DNA from: Hymenobacter sp. YC55
Lineage (GTDB): Bacteria > Bacteroidota > Bacteroidia > Cytophagales > Hymenobacteraceae
Direction: 5' to 3'
Length of the DNA stretch: 64,000 nt
NCBI RefSeq assembly: GCF_029433095.1
Contig: NZ_JARNTX010000001.1
Span: forward strand, 62,001 to 126,000
Shown: positions 52,176 through 63,022 of the stretch, piece by piece
Layout: each line of letters opens with the position of its first letter
How positions within the stretch are numbered: position 1 is the stretch's first letter
Made by a program: the position numbers and the translations under genes
The notes under the pieces: model-generated
Told to the model about the DNA's origin: nothing
Seen by the model: the letters and a program-made list of their open reading frames with translations, nothing else
Databases searched by the model: none

Positions 52176-52588
52176 AGAAGGGGAGGTTAAGGGCCAACAA
52201 ATCAGACTGCTACCTATACGCGCATCAGCAGGAAGTAACCAAACAAGAATGGCACTATCTGCGTGTGTAATAGTACTCCTAAACTCGGAACCAGTTGACA
52301 GGTTTGAGCCACTGCTTACCTATTCACTGCGCTCATACTACGGCAGTTAGCTAATGAGAGTGCGCTTAACAGCCTTTATGAGCAACCCAGATTGATTTTC
52401 TTCCGCACTGATGAGTTAGATTTTGACAAGATCTTATACAAGACGACTGCTATACTTAAATAAATAGGACAATTAAATTAGAATAGTATAAAGTCGGCGG
52501 TATATAGTAGATTTGATCTGAATTTTGTCCTTTTTTCCAATTATTTAAGCACACTGCGCAGTGGCTGTCTTAGCGCTGCGTCATTAGC
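52176..52588. other. AT-rich divergent spacer
   Basis: 413 bp between divergent genes, with no ORF that I would call. It contains a -7-like box TAGATTTG (52508-52515) and a 12-bp perfect palindrome CACTGCGCAGTG (52552-52563) just before the 52589 start. Base composition is lower in GC than in neighbouring genes. Confidence 0.6.
52508..52515 (+). promoter_or_regulatory. -7-like box for the 52589 gene
   Basis: TAGATTTG matches TAnnTTTG, 73 nt before the ATG. No matching -33 TTTG at 19 nt. The palindrome CACTGCGCAGTG lies downstream of it and could be an operator. Confidence 0.4.
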
Positions 52589-53020
52589 ATGAAAAAACAA
52601 GTACTTATTACTTGCCTAGCTCTAGGACTAGGCACTAGCGCCCTTGCACAACAACCTGCTGCAAGCACTGCAGTTGTCGGCACACCTTCCAAAGCTACTT
52701 ATACACACGCAGATACCGTGCAAGCAGTGCGGCAACTTTTCCACAAGCGCCGCACAGGTGGATGGGTTTGGACCGCCATTGGCTTCCTTTCAATTGTGCG
52801 CGTTGGCGCAGCGTCGGCCGACAGTGATACGGGCGGAAACACCGCAGGTAAGGTTATGAGTGTAGGTGTGGTTGGTGGGGTGCCCACTGCTATTGGTATC
52901 AGTAAACTAGTGCGTTTCAATCACGAGAAAGAAACAGCTGCGCTAAGTGTATACGAGCAGGGCAAACTGCTACCTCCTTACGTCAGCCGTCGACTAAAAA
53001 GGAAATACTTCGTGCTGTAA
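52589..53020 (+). CDS. Secreted/membrane protein, paralogue of 53243-53821
   Basis: 143 residues. A signal peptide (MKKQVLITCLALGLGTSALAQ) is followed by a Thr/Ala-rich stretch, two hydrophobic segments (WVWTAIGFLSIVRVGAA; MSVGVVGGVPTAIGISKLV), and a tail ending in QGKLLPPYVSRRLKRKYFVL. The layout and the tail YxxGKxLPxxxxRxLKxxYF recur in the downstream gene, so both derive from one ancestor. Function unknown. Confidence 0.75.
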   Translation: MKKQVLITCLALGLGTSALAQQPAASTAVVGTPSKATYTHADTVQAVRQLFHKRRTGGWVWTAIGFLSIVRVGAASADSDTGGNTAGKVMSVGVVGGVPTAIGISKLVRFNHEKETAALSVYEQGKLLPPYVSRRLKRKYFVL

Positions 53021-53038
53021 GACGCCTTCAGTAAGTAA

Positions 53039-53071
53039 AACGCCCTACTAGCGCTAAGCCAGTAGGGCGTT
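53039..53071 (+). terminator. Hairpin terminator after the 52589 gene
   Basis: An 11-bp stem AACGCCCTACT with an 11-nt loop, starting 18 nt past the stop; a short T-run follows. Confidence 0.8.
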
Positions 53072-53242
53072 CCTCGGCAAGAGAAATTTTAAGTGAAGCG
53101 GACCCTGCCTCAGCAATGCAACACCATGTTGCCCTTATACTCCCATCTACTTCCTTATAGGTTCTGAATCGGTGGTTACTTATCAAGTGCCAGGTACACT
53201 TCTTCAAGATTTTTAAAAGTATTACCGTAAGCTGTCCTTCTA

Positions 53243-53821
53243 ATGTTCAAACGTATACTTGTTGCGAGTACACTGGCCCTGCTGGCTATTCCGGTGCTAG
53301 GGCAAAACATTGCGCCGGCTCCCATTGTCTCACAATCCGCAGCACCCGATTCCATTCCGACCAAGTTTGGTAAGTGGTACCTGTCGCACTACGAGCCTAG
53401 CGCAACGGTAGCCGATACTACAGGCGCGCTGGTTTGCCTGTTTGCCAAAAAACGATCCAACACGTGGTGGTGGTTGCCCGTTGCGCCGCTAGGGTTAGCA
53501 TTTGTGCAGCCTGGAGAGGAAGCTGTCAACGGCATCAAAACCCGGGATATACCACCCGATTCCTGGCAATACGCAGTAGGAATACCTTTGATGATAGGTG
53601 GTATAAGCGGGATGGTTGTTCGTTTGTCCACCTACAGCCGCGACAATCTCGAGCAGATCCAGCGCAATTACGAGGCTGGTAAGCCCATTCCAGCTAAATG
53701 GCGGCGTAAGCTGAAGCCCGTGTATTTTGCAAACGCGGCTATTATGCGCGTTACCATCATGCAGCAATTGCACATGATGAAGCTCAAGGAACAGCAGCGG
53801 GCCGCTCGTAAAACGAAATAA
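53243..53821 (+). CDS. Secreted/membrane protein, paralogue of 52589-53020
   Basis: 192 residues. A signal peptide (MFKRILVASTLALLAIPVLGQ) is followed by a linker, a Trp-rich segment (NTWWWLPVAPLGLAFV) and a second hydrophobic segment (WQYAVGIPLMIGGISGMVV). The tail is IQRNYEAGKPIPAKWRRKLKPVYF and then a 30-residue helix rich in Met, Gln and Lys. It shares the order of elements and the tail motif with the upstream gene, but is longer. Function unknown. Confidence 0.78.
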   Translation: MFKRILVASTLALLAIPVLGQNIAPAPIVSQSAAPDSIPTKFGKWYLSHYEPSATVADTTGALVCLFAKKRSNTWWWLPVAPLGLAFVQPGEEAVNGIKTRDIPPDSWQYAVGIPLMIGGISGMVVRLSTYSRDNLEQIQRNYEAGKPIPAKWRRKLKPVYFANAAIMRVTIMQQLHMMKLKEQQRAARKTK

Positions 53822-53837
53822 CACATGCTGTCGTACC

Positions 53838-53872
53838 AAAAGCCCCACTGGCATAAAGTCGGTGGGGCTTTT
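53838..53872 (+). terminator. Terminator after the 53243 gene
   Basis: AAAAGCCCCAC...GTGGGGCTTTT with 13-nt loop, then more T; 17 nt past the stop codon. Confidence 0.9.
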
Positions 53873-53905
53873 TTATGCATTCTGGTTTAGCTTAATCAGG
53901 CCCGA

Positions 53906-54097
53906 CTACTCCTGCGGCAACTGTTGTTTGTCTTCCTGCTTCTTCTCATCTACCTGCTCGGTTTTGGGTTCGGTATCAATGAACCGCTCGCGCTTCTGAT
54001 GGATAGGAGCGGCTCCGGTAAGCCCAACACCCGCCGCAGCTAGCAACAGCATGGCCACCAAGCCTACCATTCGGAGGAACTGTTTAAAGTCTTTCAT
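53906..54097 (-). CDS. Short membrane protein with acidic tail
   Basis: 63 residues: an N-terminal membrane segment (MVGLVAMLLLAAAGVGLTGA) and a hydrophilic tail rich in Lys, Glu and Gln (HQKRERFIDTEPKTEQVDEKKQEDKQQ). ATG 54097 is followed by a normal codon pattern and the gene is flanked by terminators on both sides, which argues that it is real. It may be a small membrane-anchored or stress protein. No family recognised. Confidence 0.6.
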   Translation of the reverse strand: MKDFKQFLRMVGLVAMLLLAAAGVGLTGAAPIHQKRERFIDTEPKTEQVDEKKQEDKQQLPQE

Positions 54098-54123
54098 AAG
54101 TGGTTGTAGTAGGTAGAAAAGAA

Positions 54124-54157
54124 AAAAGCCCCGCCAGGGTGGGATGGCGGGGCTTTT
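54124..54157 (-). terminator. Terminator of clpB
   Basis: AAAAGCCCCGCC/GGCGGGGCTTTT with a 10-nt loop, about 35 nt past the clpB stop on the minus strand. Confidence 0.92.
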
Positions 54158-54192
54158 AGATTTAGAATGCTTTATGTGCGTGATAAACCGAA

Positions 54193-56808
<2,616 letters not shown>

Positions 56809-57009
56809 GGCTGCTAAGATCTAGGTAGGTGCTTCGGGTTAGGAAGTTCTACGAGTGCCTAGCAAATGGGGTGCAGAAGAGATTTTACTGACTTTTTGTC
56901 CAATAAAAAATGATATTTTATTCTAGTAAGTGACTTTATGGCAATAGGCGCTTGCGTTATAGACTATCACACAGCCGTTCAATAGAAAAAGGCAATGTGT
57001 ATATAATCT

Positions 57010-57987
57010 TTAAAGTTGTTCCGACAACTCGGTTAATGCAACTTTCACACTTGGTATCCTGGTACAGATCCTAGGATCCATAATATTCCCTCCAAAACCA
57101 GTTTCTTCCTCAGAAGCCTTTGATGCAAGCTTTCGTAGTAAGTCTTTCAATTCCTTCGGGTTATATGAGGCAAGTGTCCACACTGCAACAGTTTTGGGAA
57201 AGTTTTCAGTCTCTTTGTCACTTAATAAATCTATTAAGTGCTTTTTTGAATCGGCAGTATTAATTCCAGACAGGGCACGAGCAGCACTAATTTGTAAATG
57301 AAAATTTTTTGAATCATGTAGAAATGGTAAAATGAGCGTATAATTATTATTTAGTCCTAAATGATACATTGTTTCCAAAGCAGCATGCTGAAGAAAGAAA
57401 GTTTCCATTTGATCTTCATTAATCTTTGCTGGAGGTAGACGTAAGTATCGTGAGAGAAAATTGTTAACGAATATCTTGTCATAATCTAGGTTGTGATATT
57501 TACGAAATATAGCTGTCATAGTAGGCTCATACACCTCTTGCGATACTCTAGCTTGGTGGTAGCTATGTCGATAAGTAGCTCGCACTTTCTTGCCAAAAAC
57601 GGTTGCAAAACCAGTGGTAGGAGTTGCAATACTGTAGCCTCCACTTGTGTTTTGTTTTAAAAAGAAATAACAAGTATCAGCCTTGTCTAGGTGAAACTCT
57701 GGGCCGTGCCCACCTGAGCGACTACAAATATCAAGTAGATAAAAATCATTTATTTTAATGTTTCCTGTTAACTCGTTTCCTCCTAGAGTGCGAATAACAG
57801 TGGCAGTAACTCCTTTTTCAGGGTCACTGGAAATGACCTTAGCAATAACAAAGTAATCAGCCTTTTGTACTACCTGTTCATGCCATGGTTCCTTCCAAGT
57901 AAGCGCCAAGACTGGATGAGTAGTTAAGAACGTTAATGTCCACAGTAGGGAAATAATAAAGCAAGTGGGCTTTGTTTGAAAAAGCAT
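57010..57987 (-). CDS. Secreted protein with HEAT-like repeats
   Basis: 325 residues. A signal peptide (CFIISLLWTLTFLTTHPVLA) leads to a first domain with KADYFVIAKVISSDPEKGVTATVIRTLGG, of TIMP/OB-like beta type, which might bind partner proteins. The second half has alpha-helical pairs like HEAT repeats (LILPFLHDSKNFHLQISAARALSGI; KHLIDLLSDKETENFPKTVAVWTLAS). Base composition is lower in GC than clpB. No catalytic residues. It lies alone between clpB and the F420-reductase-like gene; function unknown. Confidence 0.75.
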   Translation of the reverse strand: MLFQTKPTCFIISLLWTLTFLTTHPVLALTWKEPWHEQVVQKADYFVIAKVISSDPEKGVTATVIRTLGGNELTGNIKINDFYLLDICSRSGGHGPEFHLDKADTCYFFLKQNTSGGYSIATPTTGFATVFGKKVRATYRHSYHQARVSQEVYEPTMTAIFRKYHNLDYDKIFVNNFLSRYLRLPPAKINEDQMETFFLQHAALETMYHLGLNNNYTLILPFLHDSKNFHLQISAARALSGINTADSKKHLIDLLSDKETENFPKTVAVWTLASYNPKELKDLLRKLASKASEEETGFGGNIMDPRICTRIPSVKVALTELSEQL

Positions 57988-58416
57988 CGGAAAAATGTCA
58001 AGTAAAATTTGTCTCTGATGAATGACAAGGTATACTATAGTGCTTATCTAGCATGAGAGTAAGCTTCACATAATATAACTGCGCTCTTTCCATAATTAGT
58101 ATCTAACTACCCTTCATCGCTACACTAATTTTCTTGTAATAACCGTATTCATTGGATGCTACTATAGTGGGCGACATAGTGGCGATTAAGGAAAGCTGCT
58201 TTATCAACAGAAGATTTAGTAGCGCCTTTTATATCTAAACCACTGACGCTAAGCTAAAACTCTTTCGCTCACGTATCAATCGAAATGTCTTAGGCAATTG
58301 ACAACATCTTGTTGTCAAACAAGCATAATAAAAGAGCCCTAGCAAATGCTAGGGCTCTTTTATTATGGCAACCAGCTAATTGTTAAGTTGCTATGGTTAT
58401 CTTAGGAAGCTAATTC
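57988..58416. other. Spacer, AT-rich, with a terminator
   Basis: No gene called. It contains the 20-bp-stem terminator at 58325-58366. Otherwise it is AT-rich with nothing recognisable. Confidence 0.6.
58325..58366 (-). terminator. Terminator after the F420-reductase-like gene
   Basis: A 20-bp perfect stem (ATAATAAAAGAGCCCTAGCA) with AA loop, 50 nt past the stop on the minus strand; A/T ends on both sides. Confidence 0.9.
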
Positions 58417-59139
58417 TTACAGCTTGACGCCTTGCGCCTCTAGTTGTTTTTCTGACGCAGCTTGGTTGGCCGCAAATTGGGCGTGCTGCTCGGGTGTGTA
58501 TACAGTGCCGAGGCTAGCTAAATGCTGCTGTACTTCGGCAGCCGGTAAATCGGTGCAGTACAGTGGCGAGCCTGGCTGCTGCCGCCACGACTCGTGCAGG
58601 CTGCCGCCATCCACGGCGTCGAAGCCTAGTTCCTCAACGAGGGCCATTGCTTGCTGCTTAGCGGCGGCATCGTCGCCGGCTATTGCTAGCGCAATGCGGC
58701 CGGGCGTGCCGGCAGGCTGGCCGTTGTTTTCGAGGTTCGCGGCGAAGATGTTGTTGAATACCTTCAGTACCGCGCGGCCCAGGTGCTGCTGCACCCATTC
58801 GCTTTCGGTTAGCTCGCCGCTTTCCAGCTCCGGAATTTGGCCGTCGCGCAGCAAGGGGTAGTAATTGCTGGTGTCAATGACTGGGACGCTGGCAGGTACG
58901 CCCTCGAACAAGTCTTTGGGCAGGTCGGGGATTTTTTTCAGTGGAATGGTTACCACAATGATTTCGCCGTGGCGGGCCGCTTCTTTGGCCGTAACGGGAG
59001 TAGCACCAGTTTTTTCGGCTAGGTCCGTCAGCGTTTCGGGGCCGCGCGAGTTGGCGATATAAACCGAGTGGCCGAGGCTGGTGAGCCGCACGGCCAGGGC
59101 GCTGCCAATGTGGCCGGCCCCAATGATTCCAATGTTCAT
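58417..59139 (-). CDS. NADPH-dependent F420 reductase-family oxidoreductase
   Basis: 240 residues from ATG 59139 (MNIGIIGAGHIGSALAVRL). The Rossmann motif GxGxxG is followed by SRGPETL (NADPH phosphate contact), IIVVTIPLKKIPDLPKDLF, DTSNYYPLLRDG and AVLKVFNNIFAANL. It matches the NAD(P)-binding F420-reductase-like family. Bacteroidota usually lack F420, so another acceptor is likely. The C-terminal 50 residues are Gln/Ala-rich. It is single and on the minus strand. Confidence 0.88.
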   Translation of the reverse strand: MNIGIIGAGHIGSALAVRLTSLGHSVYIANSRGPETLTDLAEKTGATPVTAKEAARHGEIIVVTIPLKKIPDLPKDLFEGVPASVPVIDTSNYYPLLRDGQIPELESGELTESEWVQQHLGRAVLKVFNNIFAANLENNGQPAGTPGRIALAIAGDDAAAKQQAMALVEELGFDAVDGGSLHESWRQQPGSPLYCTDLPAAEVQQHLASLGTVYTPEQHAQFAANQAASEKQLEAQGVKL

Positions 59140-59289
59140 AAGCAAGTAAGGTGAGCGAGTACTATGTGAACCGCTATGTGGTGCAGCGATTCGCTCTAAT
59201 ACCGCTCGCCCATCAGGATTGTTTTGCTTTTGGACATTATCTGCAGCAAGCGAGCTGCATGCGGTGTTTCAATTCCAAGAACTAACAGA

Positions 59290-60039
59290 CTACGGTTGCT
59301 GAAACAAACGAATCGTATAGTCGAGTAGGCTTTGGTCGCCTACTTTGCCATGCCCCGGAACCACCACCTTCACGTTAGGGTACTCTCTTTTTAGTTTTTC
59401 CACCGTGGCAGGCCAGGCTTGCACATTAGCATCGGCTAGGTTGCCTTTTTCAGCCTGAAGCTCCTTGATTAAGCAGCCGCCAAACATGACTTCATCATCT
59501 GGAAAATACCCCACAACATTATCTCTCGTGTGGCCCTCTCCCCAAAAAGCAGCGTAAACTTTAGTGGCTCCGATAGTTAAAGCTAGGCTATTGGTAAATG
59601 CGTGCTCAGGAACATTGAACCCTTTCTGCTTGGCGTATGCAATAGTCTTCTCGTTGGCATAGGACGGAATTTTGCTTCGTTGAAATTCCTTTAACCCGCC
59701 AACGCAGTCGTCGTGAAAATGCGTAGGAATTACTGCTTTTACCTTACAGTTAAGATCCCCTTTTATCCAGGTAATCAGTTCTTTCGACTCTTTATCATGG
59801 GTGGGAGTATCGAAGACGACGGTTTCTTTTCCGTTTTTCACGATTAGGCCATTACATGAAACCTTACCGAAACTCTCGGTACTCAAAAACGAAGTATGAA
59901 CAAAGGTGTTCTTCGAGACTTGCACGATGGTTAAGTCATCTGATTGATACACCACTTTACTTGCTTCAGCACTTTCTCGTTGATAATCAGACTTTGCTGC
60001 AATGGTAGCCAGCAGCAAAATGGCAAGTGAAAACTTCAT
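59290..60039 (-). CDS. Subclass B1 metallo-beta-lactamase
   Basis: 249 residues with an N-terminal signal-like segment (MKFSLAILLLATIAA). The B1 zinc ligands are complete: His107, His109, Asp111 (PTHFHDDCVGG), His170 (GEGHTRDN), Cys189 (MFGGCLIKE) and His230 (VVPGHGKVG). Cys189 plus three gives Lys192, the substrate-carboxylate binder of many B1 enzymes. The His170-Cys189 distance of 19 equals that in IMP and NDM. A Cys follows the DD motif (Cys112). Periplasmic hydrolysis of penicillins, cephalosporins and carbapenems is expected; activity not tested. Chromosomal, no mobile element adjacent. Confidence 0.93.
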   Translation of the reverse strand: MKFSLAILLLATIAAKSDYQRESAEASKVVYQSDDLTIVQVSKNTFVHTSFLSTESFGKVSCNGLIVKNGKETVVFDTPTHDKESKELITWIKGDLNCKVKAVIPTHFHDDCVGGLKEFQRSKIPSYANEKTIAYAKQKGFNVPEHAFTNSLALTIGATKVYAAFWGEGHTRDNVVGYFPDDEVMFGGCLIKELQAEKGNLADANVQAWPATVEKLKREYPNVKVVVPGHGKVGDQSLLDYTIRLFQQP

Positions 60040-60235
60040 GCTCCAGAGTTGGTAGAAAACTGCCTGTGTATCTATCGGGAACGGCCTACTAGAATTCGTA
60101 TTGCTTGGTGCCTACTCACTACTGTTAGTTGGATTTGTATACTAGTGATGATTCAAATTAGAGCGGACTGGTGTATTACTTCGAAAGCTGTTTTAGGGTG
60201 TTTAAATACTAAGGGTTTCTAATCAAAACAGGATT

Positions 60236-60383
60236 GTCATGCTGAGCGAAGTCGAAGCATCTCGCGTGCTGATGTTACCAAACTAGCTGTCATGCTGAGC
60301 GGAGTCGAAGCATCTCGCTCGCATCGTTGAATTTAGTGCCACAACTTCAGCACGCGAGATGCTTCGACTCCGCTCAGCATGAC
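60236..60383. repeat. Dispersed palindromic element, copies C1, C2 and facing half
   Basis: Two direct copies of the left half, GTCATGCTGAGCGAAG... (60236-60265) and GTCATGCTGAGCGGAG... (60289-60318), face one right half (60354-60383). C2 and the right half are a perfect 30-bp inverted repeat. C1 extends the pairing further in (GCGTGCTGA with TCAGCACGC). The layout suggests a tandem duplication within one element. Confidence 0.92.
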
Positions 60384-60481
60384 GTTCTTTTTATTTGCTG
60401 TCCATACACCCTAAGCAAAACTTATCGTGGTATAATAGTAAGCACTATCTTATATAGCTAAGCGTCAGTACTAGCGAATAG

Positions 60482-60516
60482 AAACGCCCCACAACCACTC
60501 AGGTTGCGGGGCGTTT
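60482..60516 (-). terminator. Terminator of the 60583-61131 gene
   Basis: AAACGCCCCACAACC pairs with GGTTGCGGGGCGTTT with one A-C mismatch and a 5-nt loop; it lies 66 nt past the stop on the minus strand. Confidence 0.82.
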
Positions 60517-60582
60517 TCGCTTGATTTTCAAGGGTATCTTTAAAGTATGTCAGTTTAGCTTTCTACACCGTCAGGCCGACTA

Positions 60583-61131
60583 TTAGCCTACAGTTGGGCT
60601 AGCGGTACTGGCGCGGCGGAATAGCAGCGCTGATGCAACCCATAGCCCGGCGAAGATGGTGTTAAGCACAATCACCAATACCACCCCTCGGTTTAGCTCA
60701 GGCCGCCAGATCAGCATCGCAACAAACGGAACGGCGAACTGCGTAAGCGCCGCCGCAAACATGGCGCGTGCCATCCCGAGTGGCCGGAGCTGCGCTACAA
60801 TGGCCCCGATGGCGCCGACGGCCAGCACCCCACCATACAGCAGGTTGGCCGGATTTTCCTCGTTGCCAATAAACCCTACGGCCAAGTTGCCCCATACGAG
60901 CAGCAGGGCCGCCCCTACCGCCACGCCGACGGCCAATTTGTACGCGCCATTGCGTGTCTTACTCGCTATCAGCAGATACGCTAGCCCCGTGCCAAACAGT
61001 AGGATGCCGGCAATGACAAAATCAGACACGCTCCAGTCGAATCCGGTGTTGAATTGCATGGCCACTAAGGGAATAAGTAGGAGAAACGCTATGGCAAGCG
61101 TCAGGCGAAGAATGCTTTTGTTGAGGGTCAT
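60583..61131 (-). CDS. Integral membrane protein of unknown function
   Basis: 182 residues with about six membrane segments (LTLAIAFLLLIPLVAM; DFVIAGILLFGTGLAYLLIA; LAVGVAVGAALLLVWGNLAVGFIG; LLYGGVLAVGAIGAIVAQL; MFAAALTQFAVPFVAMLI; VVLVIVLNTIFAGLWVASALLF). NEENPANLLYGG between the third and fourth is polar. The arrangement is common in Bacteroidota but no function is known. ATG 61131 is the start. The gene ends just before a terminator; a promoter/operator-like site lies at 61289-61327. Confidence 0.75.
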   Translation of the reverse strand: MTLNKSILRLTLAIAFLLLIPLVAMQFNTGFDWSVSDFVIAGILLFGTGLAYLLIASKTRNGAYKLAVGVAVGAALLLVWGNLAVGFIGNEENPANLLYGGVLAVGAIGAIVAQLRPLGMARAMFAAALTQFAVPFVAMLIWRPELNRGVVLVIVLNTIFAGLWVASALLFRRASTASPTVG

Positions 61132-61691
61132 GACGGTAAAGTTTTGGGGTCAAGAGTGAAGAAAAACGTATCAGAACAGATAGTGGCAGGAGACAAGGGC
61201 TCTAGTGACTACCGTAGTCTAGCCCACAGTTGGTAAGTCAGATTCGGGACGGCCTTCTGGCGTTGGCGGCTTGCCTAAGAGAGCAATTAATACAAAGGAT
61301 GTAAAAGAACTTTGTATTTCAAAGTTAATGTACGTTGTTTATTTTGGTGCGTTAACATTCTTACTAATAGCTGTTTAGCAAGCAGAGTATGAAGGCTACG
61401 CCTGCCGGCTGGTTTGTGCGGGTAAAGTTGCTCTGACAGCTCGCGCTGGTAACTAACACTGCCTAGCCGTTAGGGTTGACCTTGTATACTAAGCCTGTGT
61501 TGTCAGTTGTCTTGGCTTAAAGGAATCTGCTGTGTTTCCAGTAGTGCTGCTAACTGACTTACAGGTGCCAAGCTCTTTATAAGACTCTTGCTGTTCTTTA
61601 GTACTAGTTCTGTTCTATCCAGTACGACTAGCAAATAATACTGCCAGGCCTTCAAGGAAACACGTTATCAGAACGTATTACTGAGGCTGTA
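61132..61691. other. Spacer with an operator-like inverted repeat
   Basis: About 560 bp with no gene called. The main signal is the pair of nested inverted repeats at 61289-61325. The rest is AT-rich and without recognisable RNA genes. Confidence 0.55.
61289..61325 (-). promoter_or_regulatory. Operator-like inverted repeats
   Basis: AATACAAAG and CTTTGTATT (9 bp, 12-nt spacer) are followed by the palindrome ACTTTG-TATTT-CAAAGT (61309-61325). On the minus strand TAACTTTG (61327-61320) resembles a -7 box, so a regulator binding here could block the 60583-61131 gene, whose start is about 190 nt away. Regulator unknown. Confidence 0.45.
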
Positions 61692-62936
61692 CTATTTGAA
61701 AGCAAATAGCAAGGGAAAAACAAATATTACCAAGGTGGTCCATAAAGCATAAATAGGCAAGAAGGAAACTATGCTAATTTCAACGTTGTCAATCTCGTTT
61801 CGGTTTTTTACCGTTTTAAACAATCTGTAAGTTACGAGTAACAGGTTCGTTAAAATAAGAATATTGCCGCCTAATACTGCAAGCCTATTTGGTGTGATTC
61901 CCCATTCTGAAATCCTGAATAAAATAGCTGAAAGTGCGATAGTGTTTATAACTATCGTAACGATTGAAAGGCCTAGTAACATCAGGGCCTCAATCTTATT
62001 ATTAGAAGTTTTTGATGTTTCAACAATTGAGAACAATATAATTGCCATTACGCCAATCAAAAGCGCATTAAAAATTAATAGAAATTCTCTGTCGTTATAA
62101 GGGTCTTTGCCTGTATACACTACAGTCGCCAAATAAATCACCAGCATCGTTAACACTAAGGGGGTAAATACCTTTGCAATTACCGGCGAGACTTTGCTTA
62201 CTAGTTGGGGGTTTGTCTGCACCAGATAAGTGCCTACAATTGGGGCGGCGGTAAGGCCCCATACCACAATGTATTCGATATAAAATTGTTCTATCCGAAG
62301 GCCAATAAGCTGAAATAGGCTCATCGTAATAGCGCTCATCAAACCACCAGCAATCAATATAATGGTGGTCATTACTACCAAGTCGCCATTATATCTCAGG
62401 AAATCCAGACGTCTTTGGGAGCTAGTTAGGTCGCCGCCTACATAAGAGAAACCCAAAATCGCCCATAGGAGCAAAGGCAAGTGAATACAAGCCAAGATCA
62501 GGGTGTCGCTTTTGTCATTGCTTGGTAATAAATTGATGTAGACGACAGAAGCTAAAATGGCAAGTGAAGTAATTATAACTTTATTCGTCTGAACTTTGCG
62601 CTTCCAATTGAAGTACGCTACAAGCAAGGGGAAAAATATAAACGCAATATTTCTTGGGTAAAAATACTCTTCATTGATATTCAAGAATTGTGGAAACTTC
62701 GCAATAAGCCCCGCAATACATGACGCTATTACGACAAATAATAACTCATCTTTGCTGCCCCAAGAAATTCCTCCGTTTTCGAAATTGAGCCTTTCGTTCC
62801 AGAATTGAGCAACCGTATTTTCCTTGATTTCAGGATAAACCAAGTTGAACTCTCTTTTGAAACCCACCTTGTTTTCCCGGTATAGCTTTTCAAGCTGGCG
62901 GGGATTATCTAGGTTGTTTAGGACGTCGCCTTTCAT
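61692..62936 (-). CDS. DUF4153-family membrane protein
   Basis: 414 residues with about 11 membrane helices after a 65-residue cytoplasmic N-terminus (MKGDVLNNLDNPRQLEKLYR...). Near the C-terminus, RISEWGITPNRLAVLGGNILILTNLLLV matches the DUF4153 pattern. Family function is unknown. Base composition is distinctly AT-rich compared with the flanking metallo-beta-lactamase genes, which suggests a different origin. No partner regulator is adjacent. Confidence 0.82.
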   Translation of the reverse strand: MKGDVLNNLDNPRQLEKLYRENKVGFKREFNLVYPEIKENTVAQFWNERLNFENGGISWGSKDELLFVVIASCIAGLIAKFPQFLNINEEYFYPRNIAFIFFPLLVAYFNWKRKVQTNKVIITSLAILASVVYINLLPSNDKSDTLILACIHLPLLLWAILGFSYVGGDLTSSQRRLDFLRYNGDLVVMTTIILIAGGLMSAITMSLFQLIGLRIEQFYIEYIVVWGLTAAPIVGTYLVQTNPQLVSKVSPVIAKVFTPLVLTMLVIYLATVVYTGKDPYNDREFLLIFNALLIGVMAIILFSIVETSKTSNNKIEALMLLGLSIVTIVINTIALSAILFRISEWGITPNRLAVLGGNILILTNLLLVTYRLFKTVKNRNEIDNVEISIVSFLPIYALWTTLVIFVFPLLFAFK

Positions 62937-63022
62937 TTTGTATAGCTATTGAATTTGTGCGTTACAGTCAGGTGAGTTGTTGCGCTTAAGGTGGCCTCGC
63001 TACCAGCAGGCGATAAGCGGGC

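Larger units (their letters stand above)
60040..60582. other. Gene-free spacer with palindromic repeats and a terminator
   Basis: No gene. It holds the multi-copy palindrome at 60236-60383 and the hairpin at 60482-60516. Confidence 0.7.
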
